Shown here: positions 7,059-14,758 of the stretch, piece by piece
Layout: each line of letters opens with the position of its first letter
Numbering within the stretch: position 1 is the stretch's first letter
NCBI GenBank assembly: GCA_937910255.1
Contig: CALEOQ010000295.1
Coordinates: 1-14,849 of the forward strand
DNA: 14,849 nt
Direction: 5' to 3'
Source of the DNA: an uncultured Caulobacteraceae bacterium
GTDB taxonomy: Bacteria > Pseudomonadota > Alphaproteobacteria > Caulobacterales > Caulobacteraceae
Position numbers and translations under genes: made by a program
Notes under the pieces: model-generated
Databases searched by the model: none
What the model saw: only the letters and a program-made list of their open reading frames with translations
Told to the model about the DNA's origin: nothing

Positions 7059-7088
7059 CGCCCGCTTGCGGCGGGGCGCAAGCGGGCG
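7059..7088 (-). terminator. Rho-independent terminator after transporter copy 2
   Basis: A perfect 12-bp stem (CGCCCGCTTGCG, 7059-7070, with its complement at 7077-7088) encloses a 6-base loop. On the minus strand it is followed by TTTGTTTG (7058-7051). It lies 26 bp past the stop of the gene at 7115, so the two transporters are probably transcribed separately. Confidence 0.92.
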
Positions 7089-7114
7089 GGAAAGATATAA
7101 CGGCGTTTGTTTTT

Positions 7115-8557
7115 TCAGGTCTTCCGGGGTTCGACCAGGGGCGTGGGGATCGACGGCTCGCTGGCCAGGGTCTCGATCACCGGGGCGTTGTCATAGAGGG
7201 CGTCCCGCTCGTCCAGTTCGCGGCGGATTTCGCTGTGACGGTCTTCGCCCAGCTTGTAGCCGATGAAGCAGAGCCCCCCCAGGGCGACGAAGAAGATCGG
7301 CCCGATCAGGAAGGCCAGCTCCAGGCCGCGCACGGCCTCGGCCGAGTTGGTGGCGCCGTCGGTGGCGTTGTAGCCCACCCGGTCGAGCACGGTGAAGGTC
7401 AGGAAGACGGCGAAGGCGCCCGAGATCTTCGAGGTGAGCGTGGTGATGGCGTAGAGCAGGCCCGAGCGCTCCTTGCCCTGTTCCAGGCGCACCTCGTCGG
7501 CGACGTCGGCGGTCATGGCCCGAGTCAGCACCTGGAAGCCGGCCGCCAGGAAGCCGGCGGTGAACATCTGGAAGGCGCCGATCATCATGTCGCCCTTGGG
7601 CAGGAAGGGCAGGAGCACCAGGGACAGGGCGTAGCCCGTCGTGGCCACCATCACCGCGCGATGCTTGCCGATCCGCATGGCCAGGCGGCCGGGCAACGGC
7701 GCGCGGCCGAAGCCGGCCACGATATAGACCGCCAGCAGGGCGCTGGCCTGGCTGGTGGTGAAGCCGCGGCTGTCGGTGAAGAAGAATAGGTAGAGCGCGC
7801 TCATCCAGCCGGGGCCGAGGGACAGGCACAGATCGGCCAGGACGATCCGGCCCATGGAGGGCCGGGCGATCAGTCGCCAGTATTCCTTCAGCTGGAACTT
7901 CTGCTGGCCGGGCACGTCGGGGGAGATCTTCTCCGGCGTCAGGGCGACGACCAGCCAGACCGCCAGGGGCGTCAGGATCATGACGAACCAGCCCATGGCC
8001 GGCACGCCTTCGGCTTCATCCCGGCCCAGGGCGGCCACGATGAAGGGCATCAGCAGCACCAGCAGGGCGCCCATGACGCCGACCGCCGTCATGATGGCGA
8101 AGACGCGGGACCGGTCATTGTAGCGAGGCGCCAGCGTCGCGGCCCAGGCGGCGTGGGACAGGTGCAGGATCGATGTGCCCACATAGAGGATCAGCAGCCA
8201 GAAGATCAGCCCGGCGACCCCGCCGGACGGCGAGATGAAGAGCATGAAGATGGCCAGCATCAGGATCGGCGCGCCGATCATGGTCCACAGGCGATAGCGG
8301 CCGAACCGGGTCCGCGTGCGGTCCATGGCCATGCCCAGAAGGGGGTCGAGCGGGATGTCGATCATCCGCACCAGGGCGAAGGCCGAACCGACCGCCAGCA
8401 GGCTGATGCCGATCTCGCTGGCGAAGTGCCGCGGCAGATAGACCGACATGGCGATGGTCAGCGCCGATAGCGGCAGGCTGGTGCAGGCGAAGGCGAGGAT
8501 CGTCGACAGCTTGAGCTGTCGCGCAGGGGCGGGCGCGGCCGCATCGGTCTGTGCCAC
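7115..8557 (-). CDS. GPH-type (MelB-like) MFS transporter, copy 2
   Basis: This 480-residue inner-membrane symporter can be aligned end to end with the product of the next gene (5615-6994). Shared blocks are FA-x-EIGISL, the D-x3-D pair in MIDIPLDP (Asp67, Asp71; the cation-binding pair of MelB), MDRTRT, LKEYW, RLEQGKE and VGYNAxD. The C-terminal tail after the last membrane segment is longer and polar (about 430-480, ending LVEPRKT). The start is GTG at 8557, with GGGAG 10 nt upstream. The first residues (MAQTDAAAPAPARQLKLS) are a short polar lead before segment 1. It has its own putative promoter with an inverted repeat (8611-8639) and its own strong terminator, so it looks monocistronic. 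The substrate is unknown; sugars, sugar acids and other small solutes all occur in the family. Confidence 0.9.
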   Translation of the reverse strand: MAQTDAAAPAPARQLKLSTILAFACTSLPLSALTIAMSVYLPRHFASEIGISLLAVGSAFALVRMIDIPLDPLLGMAMDRTRTRFGRYRLWTMIGAPILMLAIFMLFISPSGGVAGLIFWLLILYVGTSILHLSHAAWAATLAPRYNDRSRVFAIMTAVGVMGALLVLLMPFIVAALGRDEAEGVPAMGWFVMILTPLAVWLVVALTPEKISPDVPGQQKFQLKEYWRLIARPSMGRIVLADLCLSLGPGWMSALYLFFFTDSRGFTTSQASALLAVYIVAGFGRAPLPGRLAMRIGKHRAVMVATTGYALSLVLLPFLPKGDMMIGAFQMFTAGFLAAGFQVLTRAMTADVADEVRLEQGKERSGLLYAITTLTSKISGAFAVFLTFTVLDRVGYNATDGATNSAEAVRGLELAFLIGPIFFVALGGLCFIGYKLGEDRHSEIRRELDERDALYDNAPVIETLASEPSIPTPLVEPRKT

Positions 8558-8567
8558 TCTGGCGTAT

Positions 8568-8572
8568 CTCCC
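8568..8572 (-). promoter_or_regulatory. Ribosome binding site of transporter copy 2
   Basis: GGGAG on the minus strand lies 10 nt before the GTG start at 8557. No ATG lies nearby in frame, so GTG is the best start. Confidence 0.6.
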
Positions 8573-8610
8573 ATTGGTCGGCGACGCCTCTGGCGGGCGT
8601 TGTCCTGATC

Positions 8611-8639
8611 GTTAGGTTACGCGCGTTCACCTAGGTCAA
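8611..8639 (-). promoter_or_regulatory. Putative promoter with operator-like inverted repeat for transporter copy 2
   Basis: On the minus strand, TTGACC (8639-8634) is followed by a 17-nt spacer and CCTAAC (8616-8611), a reasonable -35/-10 pair. An inverted repeat TAGGT-N11-ACCTA (8633-8613) fills the spacer and enters the -10, with an ACGCGCGT palindrome at its core. A repressor bound there would block RNA polymerase. The half-site spacing would suit a TetR-type dimer, but no regulator gene is in the window. The predicted leader before GTG 8557 is about 45-50 nt. Confidence 0.5.
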
Positions 8640-8675
8640 GGCAAGGGCTTTCCGCAGCCTTGGGCAGAAAGCAGA

Positions 8676-8701
8676 ACGGGCGGCCCGCAGGGGCCGCCCG
8701 T
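8676..8701 (-). terminator. Rho-independent terminator after the SDR gene
   Basis: A perfect 11-bp GC-rich stem (ACGGGCGGCCC, 8676-8686, with its complement at 8691-8701) has a 4-base loop. On the minus strand it is followed by a pyrimidine run TCTGCTTTCTG, a weak T-tract. It lies 28 bp past the SDR stop and about 37 bp before the next promoter. Confidence 0.82.
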
Positions 8702-8729
8702 CGCTTGATTTTGAAGCTGTGCGGTGGCC

Positions 8730-9635
8730 TTAGCCGCCGGACATCTTGCGGAAGAACTTCTGGCTCTGTTCGCCGCCGGCGTTGTAGGCCTGCTGGCCCT
8801 CGGGATCGGAAATCTTGGACCAGTTGTCGCGGACTTCTTCGACCGACAGGCCGCCTTCGCCCAGATAGACGCCCTCGGTCTCATAGATGCGCGACAGGGC
8901 GAAGGCGCCCGCGCCGGCGGTCAGGATGGCGCCGGTGGGCGCCTCTTCGGAGCAGAGATAGACCACGCCCGGGGTCACGTATTCGGGCTTCAGGCGCTCG
9001 AGCACCGCAGGCGGCATCAGGTTCTCGGTCATCCGCGTGGCGGCCACGGGCGCGATGGCGTTGACGTGGATGTTGTTCTTGGCGCCTTCGAGACGCAGGG
9101 TGTTCATGAAGCCGATGATGCCCAGCTTGGCCGCGCCGTAGTTGGACTGGCCGAAGTTGCCATAGAGGCCCGAGGACGAGGTGGTCACCACGATGCGGCC
9201 GTAGTTCTGCTCGCGCATGATCTCCCAGGCGGCCTTGACCGGCTTGACCGTGCCCATCAGGTGGACGTTCAGCACCAGCTCGAAGTCAGCGATTTCCATC
9301 TTGGCGAAGGACTTGTCGCGCAGGATGCCGGCATTGGCGACGATGACGTCGATGCGGCCCCACTGGTCCATGGTCTGCTTGATCATGTGAGCGACGCCGG
9401 CGTCGTCGGTGACCGAAGACCCGTTGGAGATGGCTTCGCCGCCGGCGGCCTTGATCTCTTCCACCACGGCGTCGGCCGCGCTGGAGGAACCGCCCGAGCC
9501 GTCCACCGAGCCGCCCAGGTCGTTGACCACGACCTTGGCGCCGCGCCGGGCCAGCTCCAGAGCATGCTGACGGCCAAGCCCGCCGCCCGCGCCGGTCACA
9601 ATGGCCACTTTGCCGTCGAAGCGGATATCCGCCAT
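8730..9635 (-). CDS. Short-chain dehydrogenase, MFE-2 / 17beta-HSD4 dehydrogenase-domain type
   Basis: This 301-residue cytoplasmic NAD(P)-dependent oxidoreductase carries cofactor motif TGAGGGLG (14-21), Asp39 after the second strand (suggesting NAD+), NAG (101-103), Asn123, and the catalytic Ser153/Tyr166/Lys170 in SSGLYGNFGQSNYGAAK. The YGNFGQ-x-NY-x-AAKLG block and the long C-terminal part (ILTAGAGAFALSRIYETEG) match the dehydrogenase domain of peroxisomal multifunctional enzyme 2. That domain oxidises (3R)-hydroxyacyl-CoA in beta-oxidation. Here the domain stands alone, without the hydratase-2 and SCP-2 domains. The role in fatty acyl-CoA or steroid-type side-chain oxidation is inferred from this likeness. 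ATG 9635 has GGGAG 6 nt upstream. It is bounded by a strong terminator, and the exporter operon ends 93 bp upstream. Confidence 0.87.
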   Translation of the reverse strand: MADIRFDGKVAIVTGAGGGLGRQHALELARRGAKVVVNDLGGSVDGSGGSSSAADAVVEEIKAAGGEAISNGSSVTDDAGVAHMIKQTMDQWGRIDVIVANAGILRDKSFAKMEIADFELVLNVHLMGTVKPVKAAWEIMREQNYGRIVVTTSSSGLYGNFGQSNYGAAKLGIIGFMNTLRLEGAKNNIHVNAIAPVAATRMTENLMPPAVLERLKPEYVTPGVVYLCSEEAPTGAILTAGAGAFALSRIYETEGVYLGEGGLSVEEVRDNWSKISDPEGQQAYNAGGEQSQKFFRKMSGG

Positions 9636-9669
9636 GGAAGTCTCCCGAAGTCAGGTGAAGGATTGGCGC

Positions 9670-9700
9670 GGTTGTGCGCGGCCCAACCCTTCTCCGTCAA
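9670..9700 (-). promoter_or_regulatory. Putative SDR promoter -35 with inverted repeat downstream
   Basis: TTGACGG on the minus strand (9700-9694) fits the TTGACGS -35 reported for Caulobacter housekeeping promoters. Six bases further on, a perfect inverted repeat GGTTG-N9-CAACC (9688-9670) covers where spacer and -10 should be. No good -10 is visible (GCACAA at the 17-nt spacing), so the promoter may need an activator, or only the repeat may be functional. Confidence 0.35.
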
Positions 9701-9728
9701 GGCGTTGCTGCGTTGCGGCGAGCGCGCC

Positions 9729-10691
9729 TCAGCTGGCCTGGGCCGCCGCTGCGCCAGGGCGAAGGAACTTCACCAGAACCCGCTGTCCGACCAGGAAGGG
9801 GGCGCCGTCGGCGCTGACCACCACCTCCACCACCCGGTCGTCAGTGCGCTCGGTGGGATCGTCGGAGACCAGCTTGCGGGCGCCGAACACGCCGGCCCGG
9901 CGGATCACCTGACCCTTGAAGGTCTTGCTGGGATCGGCCTCCGAGGCGATCTGCACGCTCTGGCCGACCTGCACATGGGGCAGGGCGCCCTCGGCGATCT
10001 CGGCGCGGACGATACGCTGGCCGGCTGGCTCCAGGTCAAACATGTTGGAGACGTTGAGGGTCGAGGCGCCCGAGCCGGGGTTGGCGTAGCGGCGCACGAT
10101 CACCCCGTCGGCCGGGGCGCGGATGACGCTCAGCTCCAGATCATACTCGGCCTCGTTCAGGCGGGCCTGGGCGGTGGCCACCGCCGCGCGCTGGGCGGCC
10201 AGTCGCGCCTCGGCCTGGCGGATCACATCCTGCGACTGGTCCAGCTTCTGGCCGGCCACGAAGTTGGATGGGGCCAGGGCCTGAAGGCGGTCATGTTCGC
10301 GCCGCGCGGTGGACAACTCCACCTGGGTCAGGGCGATCTGCGACTGGGCCTGGGCCACCTCGGCCTGGGCGCGGGCGGCGGTCAGCCGCGGCTCGTCATC
10401 CTCCAGCCGGGCGAGCACCTGGCCCTCCTGAACGGCCTGGCCTTCCTGGACCAGGACATCGCGCACGATGCCGGCGCGCCGGGCGGCGACCTGGATCAGG
10501 CCGCCCTCGACATCGGCCTTGCCGTTGGCCACGGCGACAAAGGGGCTTTCGGGCGCAGCCTTGGCGGCCTGGGCGGCCTCGGCCTCCTTCTTGTCGTTGG
10601 CCTGGCTGGTGAGCACAAAGGCCCCGCCGCCCAGCACGATCACGGCGACGGCGGCGAACCAGACGGTCTTGCGGCGGAAAAAGGCGGGCAT
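9729..10691 (-). CDS. HlyD/DevB-type membrane fusion protein of an ABC exporter
   Basis: This is the periplasmic adaptor subunit that links an inner-membrane ABC exporter to an outer-membrane channel. The 320-residue product has a short cytoplasmic N-terminus and one membrane anchor (about 10-27). The first half of the lipoyl domain is at 68-96 (AARRAGIVRDVLVQEGQAVQEGQVLARL). An Ala/Gln-rich helical hairpin spans about 100-187, followed by the second lipoyl half (SVIRAPADGVIVRRYANPG) and a beta-barrel region. The helical hairpin is short, as in DevB/MacA-like proteins. It is third in the operon, 5 bp after the ATPase stop. The ATG at 10691 has no strong ribosome binding site, so translation is probably coupled. 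No TolC-type gene is visible, so the outer-membrane partner must lie elsewhere. Confidence 0.9.
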   Translation of the reverse strand: MPAFFRRKTVWFAAVAVIVLGGGAFVLTSQANDKKEAEAAQAAKAAPESPFVAVANGKADVEGGLIQVAARRAGIVRDVLVQEGQAVQEGQVLARLEDDEPRLTAARAQAEVAQAQSQIALTQVELSTARREHDRLQALAPSNFVAGQKLDQSQDVIRQAEARLAAQRAAVATAQARLNEAEYDLELSVIRAPADGVIVRRYANPGSGASTLNVSNMFDLEPAGQRIVRAEIAEGALPHVQVGQSVQIASEADPSKTFKGQVIRRAGVFGARKLVSDDPTERTDDRVVEVVVSADGAPFLVGQRVLVKFLRPGAAAAQAS

Positions 10692-10696
10692 TTCGT

Positions 10697-11446
10697 TCAG
10701 GCCTCGGTCAGGATGGGTTGCGAAGCGGGCGCGGCGCCGGGCGCGGTGCGCCGGTCGTCCAGGATGCGGCCGTCCTCGATGTGGATGATGCGGTCGGCAT
10801 AGGCTTCGAGCCGCGGGTCGTGGGTGACGCAGATCACCGCGGCCCCGTGCTCCTTGGCGGCGCGCTGCAGCAGCTTGATGACGATCTGGCCGTTCTCGCC
10901 GTCCAGCGCCGAGGTGGGTTCGTCGGCGAACAGCAACTGCGGGGCCTTGGCCAGAGCCCGGGCGATGGCCACCCGCTGCTTCTCGCCGCCGGACAGTTCG
11001 GATGGCCGCTGGTTCAGCCTGTGGCCGAGCCCGACCTCTTCCAGGGACACCACGGCCCGGTCCCGCGCCTCGGCCTTGGTCAGGCCCGTGTGCTTGAGCA
11101 CGGTGGTTACCTGTTCCAGGGCGGTGAGGGCGGCGAACAGGTTGAAGCCCTGGAAGATGAAGCCGCAGTGATCGAGGCGGAAGCGGTCGATCCGTCCGGT
11201 GCGCAGGCCCCAGAGGTCCTGGTTCAGGGCCTGGACCTGGCCCTCGTCGGGACGCAGCAGTCCTGACAGGCAGGCCACCAGGGTCGACTTGCCGGAGCCC
11301 GAAGGCCCCATGACCATGGTCAGGTCCCCGTGGCGGGCGTCGAAATCCACCGACTTCAGCACCTCGATATAGGCGCGGCCGGTCTTGAAGCGCTTGGACA
11401 GGCCGGTGGCCCGGATGGCGTCGTCGGGATGCGGGGCAGAGGTCAT
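10697..11446 (-). CDS. ABC exporter ATP-binding protein (DevA/LolD/MacB type)
   Basis: This is the cytoplasmic ATPase that drives the permease encoded just upstream. The 249-residue product has all expected motifs: Walker A GPSGSGKST (47-55), Q-loop Gln99 in FIFQGFNLF, signature LSGGEKQ (151-157), Walker B LLFADE (171-176) with Glu176, D-loop SALD (179-182) and H-loop His209. The FQGFNL and ADEPTSALD forms are typical of the MacB/LolD/DevA group that energises mechanotransmission-type permeases. The start ATG (11446) overlaps the permease stop as ATGA, and the membrane fusion protein follows after 5 bp. The substrate is not evident. Confidence 0.93.
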   Translation of the reverse strand: MTSAPHPDDAIRATGLSKRFKTGRAYIEVLKSVDFDARHGDLTMVMGPSGSGKSTLVACLSGLLRPDEGQVQALNQDLWGLRTGRIDRFRLDHCGFIFQGFNLFAALTALEQVTTVLKHTGLTKAEARDRAVVSLEEVGLGHRLNQRPSELSGGEKQRVAIARALAKAPQLLFADEPTSALDGENGQIVIKLLQRAAKEHGAAVICVTHDPRLEAYADRIIHIEDGRILDDRRTAPGAAPASQPILTEA

Positions 11447-12585
11447 CGCAGCAGGTCCGCCGGTTGGCTCTTCTTCAGGACGCCCAGGGACATCAGGCCC
11501 GAGGCCAGCGAGATGAGGAGAAGCAGGATGGCCACGCCGATGACCCAGCCCAGCGGGAAGCCCATGGGCAGCCCCGCGCTTTTGGCCAGCAGCGAGACCA
11601 GGAAGGTGAAGACCGCCGTGGCCGCCAGCCCAACGACGCCGACCCAGAAGGAGAGCTCCAGCACGATCAGCCGCAGGGCGCCCATGGACACGCCGAGCGC
11701 CCGTAGGCTGGCGAACTCCTTGATATTGGCCATGATCGCCCCGCGCAGGGTCTGGGAGGTGATGCCGACGCCGATCAGGAAGCCGAGGAACACCGAGAAG
11801 CCCAGCATGATCCCGATGATCTGCTCCTTCATCAGCGCGCCCTCGTTGGCCTGGGCGAGCTCAGTCCGGGTCCAGGCGCGATAGCGGCCGTCGGCCACGG
11901 CGTTGAGCTGGTCGCGGACGATCTCGGCGCGCGCCGGGTCCTTGATCTGCACCATCAGCGGGCCGACCTTCTCGCCGTCGTCGGCCATGCCCAGCAGCCG
12001 CAGGGTGTCGCGGGAGACCACCACCGAGGGCTGGTTGATGGACGGATAGCCGTCGATGAAGGCGCGGATATTGACCGTCTTGCCGTTGAGGGTGGCCTGG
12101 TCGTTCAGGGTGACTCCCATCCGCGCCTGGCTGCTGCGGTCGATCACCGCCGCATAGGGCTCCAGCAGGGCGATGCGGACCTCTTCGGGATAGTCCACCG
12201 GCAGGGTGACGGCGCCGGGCACGGGATCGACCACGTCCACCTGGACGAACTGGGTGACCTGCTTCTCGCCCTCCTTGGGCGTGTTCATCCAGCGGCCGCC
12301 GGCGCCGTCCAGGGCGGCCACGGAGACGACTTCCGGGTGCAGATACATCTGGGGCAGAAGCCTGCGGGGCAGGCCATTGGAGCCGGAATTGATCAGGCTC
12401 TCGGACTTGGCCGGCAGCACCATGATCTCGGCCCGCGACCGGTCGATGGTGGCGGTGGCGGCCTGGACGATGCCGGTGAACATGCCCACCTGGGCCAGGA
12501 TCAGCAGGCCCGAAAAGGCGAGCGCGATCACGGCCGCCAGGTATCGGCGCCATTCATAGATCAATGTGGCCAGAGCCAGTGACAT
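11443..12585 (-). CDS. ABC exporter permease, FtsX/DevC-type
   Basis: This inner-membrane subunit has the FtsX/MacB fold: one N-terminal membrane segment (about 15-38), a large periplasmic domain (about 40-250), and three C-terminal segments (about 255-278, 305-334, 344-368). KEFASLRALGVS (289-300) before the third segment is the conserved FtsX-family loop that couples to the ATPase. The 380-residue length agrees with DevC. ATG 12585 is chosen because GAGGAGG lies 6 nt upstream; an in-frame ATG at 12630 would add 15 residues encoded across that ribosome binding site. It is first in the permease-ATPase-fusion protein operon. DevBCA-like systems export lipids or small hydrophobic molecules in cyanobacteria, but the cargo here is unknown. 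Confidence 0.9.
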   Translation of the reverse strand: MSLALATLIYEWRRYLAAVIALAFSGLLILAQVGMFTGIVQAATATIDRSRAEIMVLPAKSESLINSGSNGLPRRLLPQMYLHPEVVSVAALDGAGGRWMNTPKEGEKQVTQFVQVDVVDPVPGAVTLPVDYPEEVRIALLEPYAAVIDRSSQARMGVTLNDQATLNGKTVNIRAFIDGYPSINQPSVVVSRDTLRLLGMADDGEKVGPLMVQIKDPARAEIVRDQLNAVADGRYRAWTRTELAQANEGALMKEQIIGIMLGFSVFLGFLIGVGITSQTLRGAIMANIKEFASLRALGVSMGALRLIVLELSFWVGVVGLAATAVFTFLVSLLAKSAGLPMGFPLGWVIGVAILLLLISLASGLMSLGVLKKSQPADLLR

Positions 12586-12591
12586 GCCCGT

Positions 12592-12598
12592 CCTCCTC
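12592..12598 (-). promoter_or_regulatory. Ribosome binding site of the exporter permease
   Basis: GAGGAGG on the minus strand lies 6 nt before ATG 12585. It is the strongest such site in the window and settles the start of the operon's first gene. Confidence 0.8.
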
Positions 12599-12670
12599 GC
12601 CTCGAAGGAGTGGCCGGGCCGGGCCTGCAACCCAAGTTAATTCGAGGTAAGGCGGCGCTCTCGCCGTAGT

Positions 12671-12722
12671 CAGCCGGGGCTTCGGCTGTTACGGCGGTTA
12701 CAGGTGGACCCTACAGGGTCCA
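12671..12722. promoter_or_regulatory. Palindromes between the exporter operon and the S46 peptidase gene
   Basis: The 162-bp divergent region (12586-12747) contains a hairpin CAGCCG-N6-CGGCTG (12671-12688), a direct repeat GTTAC-N4-GTTAC just after it, and a perfect 18-bp palindrome TGGACCCTACAGGGTCCA (12705-12722; 8-bp arms around AC). The palindrome ends 25 bp before the peptidase ATG, so it could be an operator or a leader hairpin near the ribosome binding site. No convincing -35/-10 pair was found for either gene. Confidence 0.4.
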
Positions 12723-12747
12723 GGACGCCCAAAGAGACTGAAGCACG

Positions 12748-14758
12748 ATGAAAGCAGCCCTTCTCGCCGCCAGCGCCTGCGGCGCCCTTTTCACCCTGAG
12801 CGCCGGCCAGGCCCAGGCCGACGAAGGCATGTGGACCTTCGACAACTTTCCCGCCGACAAGGTGCAGGCCGCCTATGGCGTGACCATTGACCAGGCCTGG
12901 CTCGACCGGGTGCAGGCCGCGTCGGTGCGCCTGACCAATGGCTGCTCGGCCTCGGTGGTTTCCGATCAGGGCCTGGTGCTGACCAACCACCACTGCGTGG
13001 TGTCCTGCGTGCAGGACCTCTCCAGCGCGCAGACCGACTATGTGCAGGAAGGCTTCCTGACCACCGGGCGGGAGCAGGAACGCACCTGCCCCGGCCAGCA
13101 GGCCGAGATCCTGACCGAGATCACCGACGTCACCGACACCATCCGCGCCGCCGGCGAGGGTCTGTCGGGTCAGGCCTTCAACCGCGCCCGTGACGCCGCC
13201 GTGGCCCGGCTGGAACAGGAGACCTGCGCGGGGGACGAGCGCTATCGCTGCCAGGTGGTCAGCCTGTATCGCGGGGGGCAGTACAAGCTCTACAAGTACC
13301 GCCGCTACGCCGATGTGCGCCTGGTCTTCGCGCCCGAAATCGCCACGGCCTTCTTCGGCGGCGACCCGGACAATTTCAACTTCCCGCGCTTCAATCTCGA
13401 TATGGCCTTCCTGCGCCTCTATGAGGACGGCCAGGTGGTCGAGACGCCTGAGCATCTGACCTGGGTCTCCCGCGCGCCCCGGGCGGGCGAGGCCACCTTC
13501 GTCTCAGGCAATCCCGGCTCCACCGACCGTCTGCTGACCGTCGCCCAGCTGGAGAGCCAGCGGGACCTGGCCATTCCGGTGAGCCAGCTGCAGCGGGCTG
13601 AGCTGCGTGGCCGGCTGATCCGCTTCTCGGAGGAGAGCGCGGAGAACAAGCGCATCGCCACCGACCCGCTGTTTGGCGTGGAGAACAGCTTCAAGGTGTT
13701 CTTCGGGCGGCAATTCGCGCTGAATGATCCGGCCTTCATGGCCGACAAGCGGGCGGCCGAGGCCGACTTGAAGGCCAAGGTGGCGGCCGATCCGGCCCTG
13801 GCCCGCGAGATCGGCGATCCCTGGAGCGAGATCGAGGCCGCCCAGGCCGCCTATGCCGAGAACTACCTGCCCTATCGCCAGATGGAGGCGGCCGCCGGCG
13901 GTGGATCGAGCCTGTTCGGCTATGCCCGCACCCTGGTGCGTGCGGCCCAGGAACGGGCCAAGCCCAATACCGAGCGCCTGGCGGAGTATTCCGAGGCCCG
14001 CCTGCCGCTGCTGGAGAAACGCCTGCTGGACGTCCGGCCGATCGACAAGCCGCTTGAGGAGATGTTCCTCAGCTTCTGGCTGTCCAAGACCCGGGAATAT
14101 CTGACGACCGACGACCCGGCGACCCAGTTGCTGCTGGGCAAGGACAGCCCCGAGGGCCTGGCCGAGCGGCTGGTCGCCCAGTCCAATCTGGATGACCCGG
14201 CCGTGCGCCAGGCCCTGTGGAACGGCGGCATGGCGGCCATCCAGGCTTCGGACGATCCGCTGATCCAGCTCGCCCTGCGGATGGATCCCATGGCGCGCAC
14301 CCTGCGCGACACCTGGGAGACGCAGGTCGACGCGCCGACGGCGCGGGCCGCCGAACGTGTCGCCGCCGCGCGTTTCGCCGCCTATGGGGACGAGGTCTAT
14401 CCCGACGCCACCTTCACCCTGCGGCTGTCCTACGGCCAGGTGCAGGGGTGGACCTATCGCGGACGCGCCATCCCGGCGACCACCACCTTCTCAGGCCTCT
14501 ATGAGCGGGCGACCGGAGCCGAGCCCTACGCCCTGGCGCCGCGCTGGATCGCCGCGCAGGACAGGCTGAACCCGGATACGGTGTTCAACTTCGTCACCAC
14601 CAACGACATCATCGGCGGCAATTCCGGCTCGCCGGTGGTCAATGCACAGGGTGAGGTGCTGGGCGCCGCCTTCGACGGCAACATCCACTCCCTGGGCGGC
14701 GACTATGGCTATGACGGGACGATCAACCGCACCGTCGTGGCCGCCACCTCGGCGGCCG
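12748..14758 (+). CDS. S46-family dipeptidyl-peptidase (DPP7/DPP11 type), C-terminus cut by contig end
   Basis: This exported serine exopeptidase releases dipeptides from peptide N-termini, probably in the periplasm. Residues 1-24 are a signal peptide (MKAALLAASACGALF..., cleavage after AQA), and the mature protein starts DEGMW, the family's usual N-terminus. The chymotrypsin-type triad is His82 (TNHHC), Asp218 (FNLDMAFLRLY) and Ser626 (GGNSGSPVV), with a helical insert between. Gly644, 18 residues after the serine, matches the site that is Arg673 in the acid-specific P. gingivalis DPP11, so DPP7-like broad or hydrophobic specificity is likelier. About 670 codons are readable before adapter starts near 14759. 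The family is about 700 residues long, so only the last few percent is missing. ATG 12748 has a weak ribosome binding site (GAAG). Confidence 0.93.

Noticed and set aside
8724..10802. Plus-strand ORF of 692 codons
   Set aside because: It is antisense to the SDR and HlyD-type genes, with no recognisable domain and a Gly/His/Asp-rich composition. It is a shadow frame.
12670..13455. Minus-strand ORF of 261 codons
   Set aside because: It is antisense to the S46 peptidase and its upstream region and has no recognisable domain.
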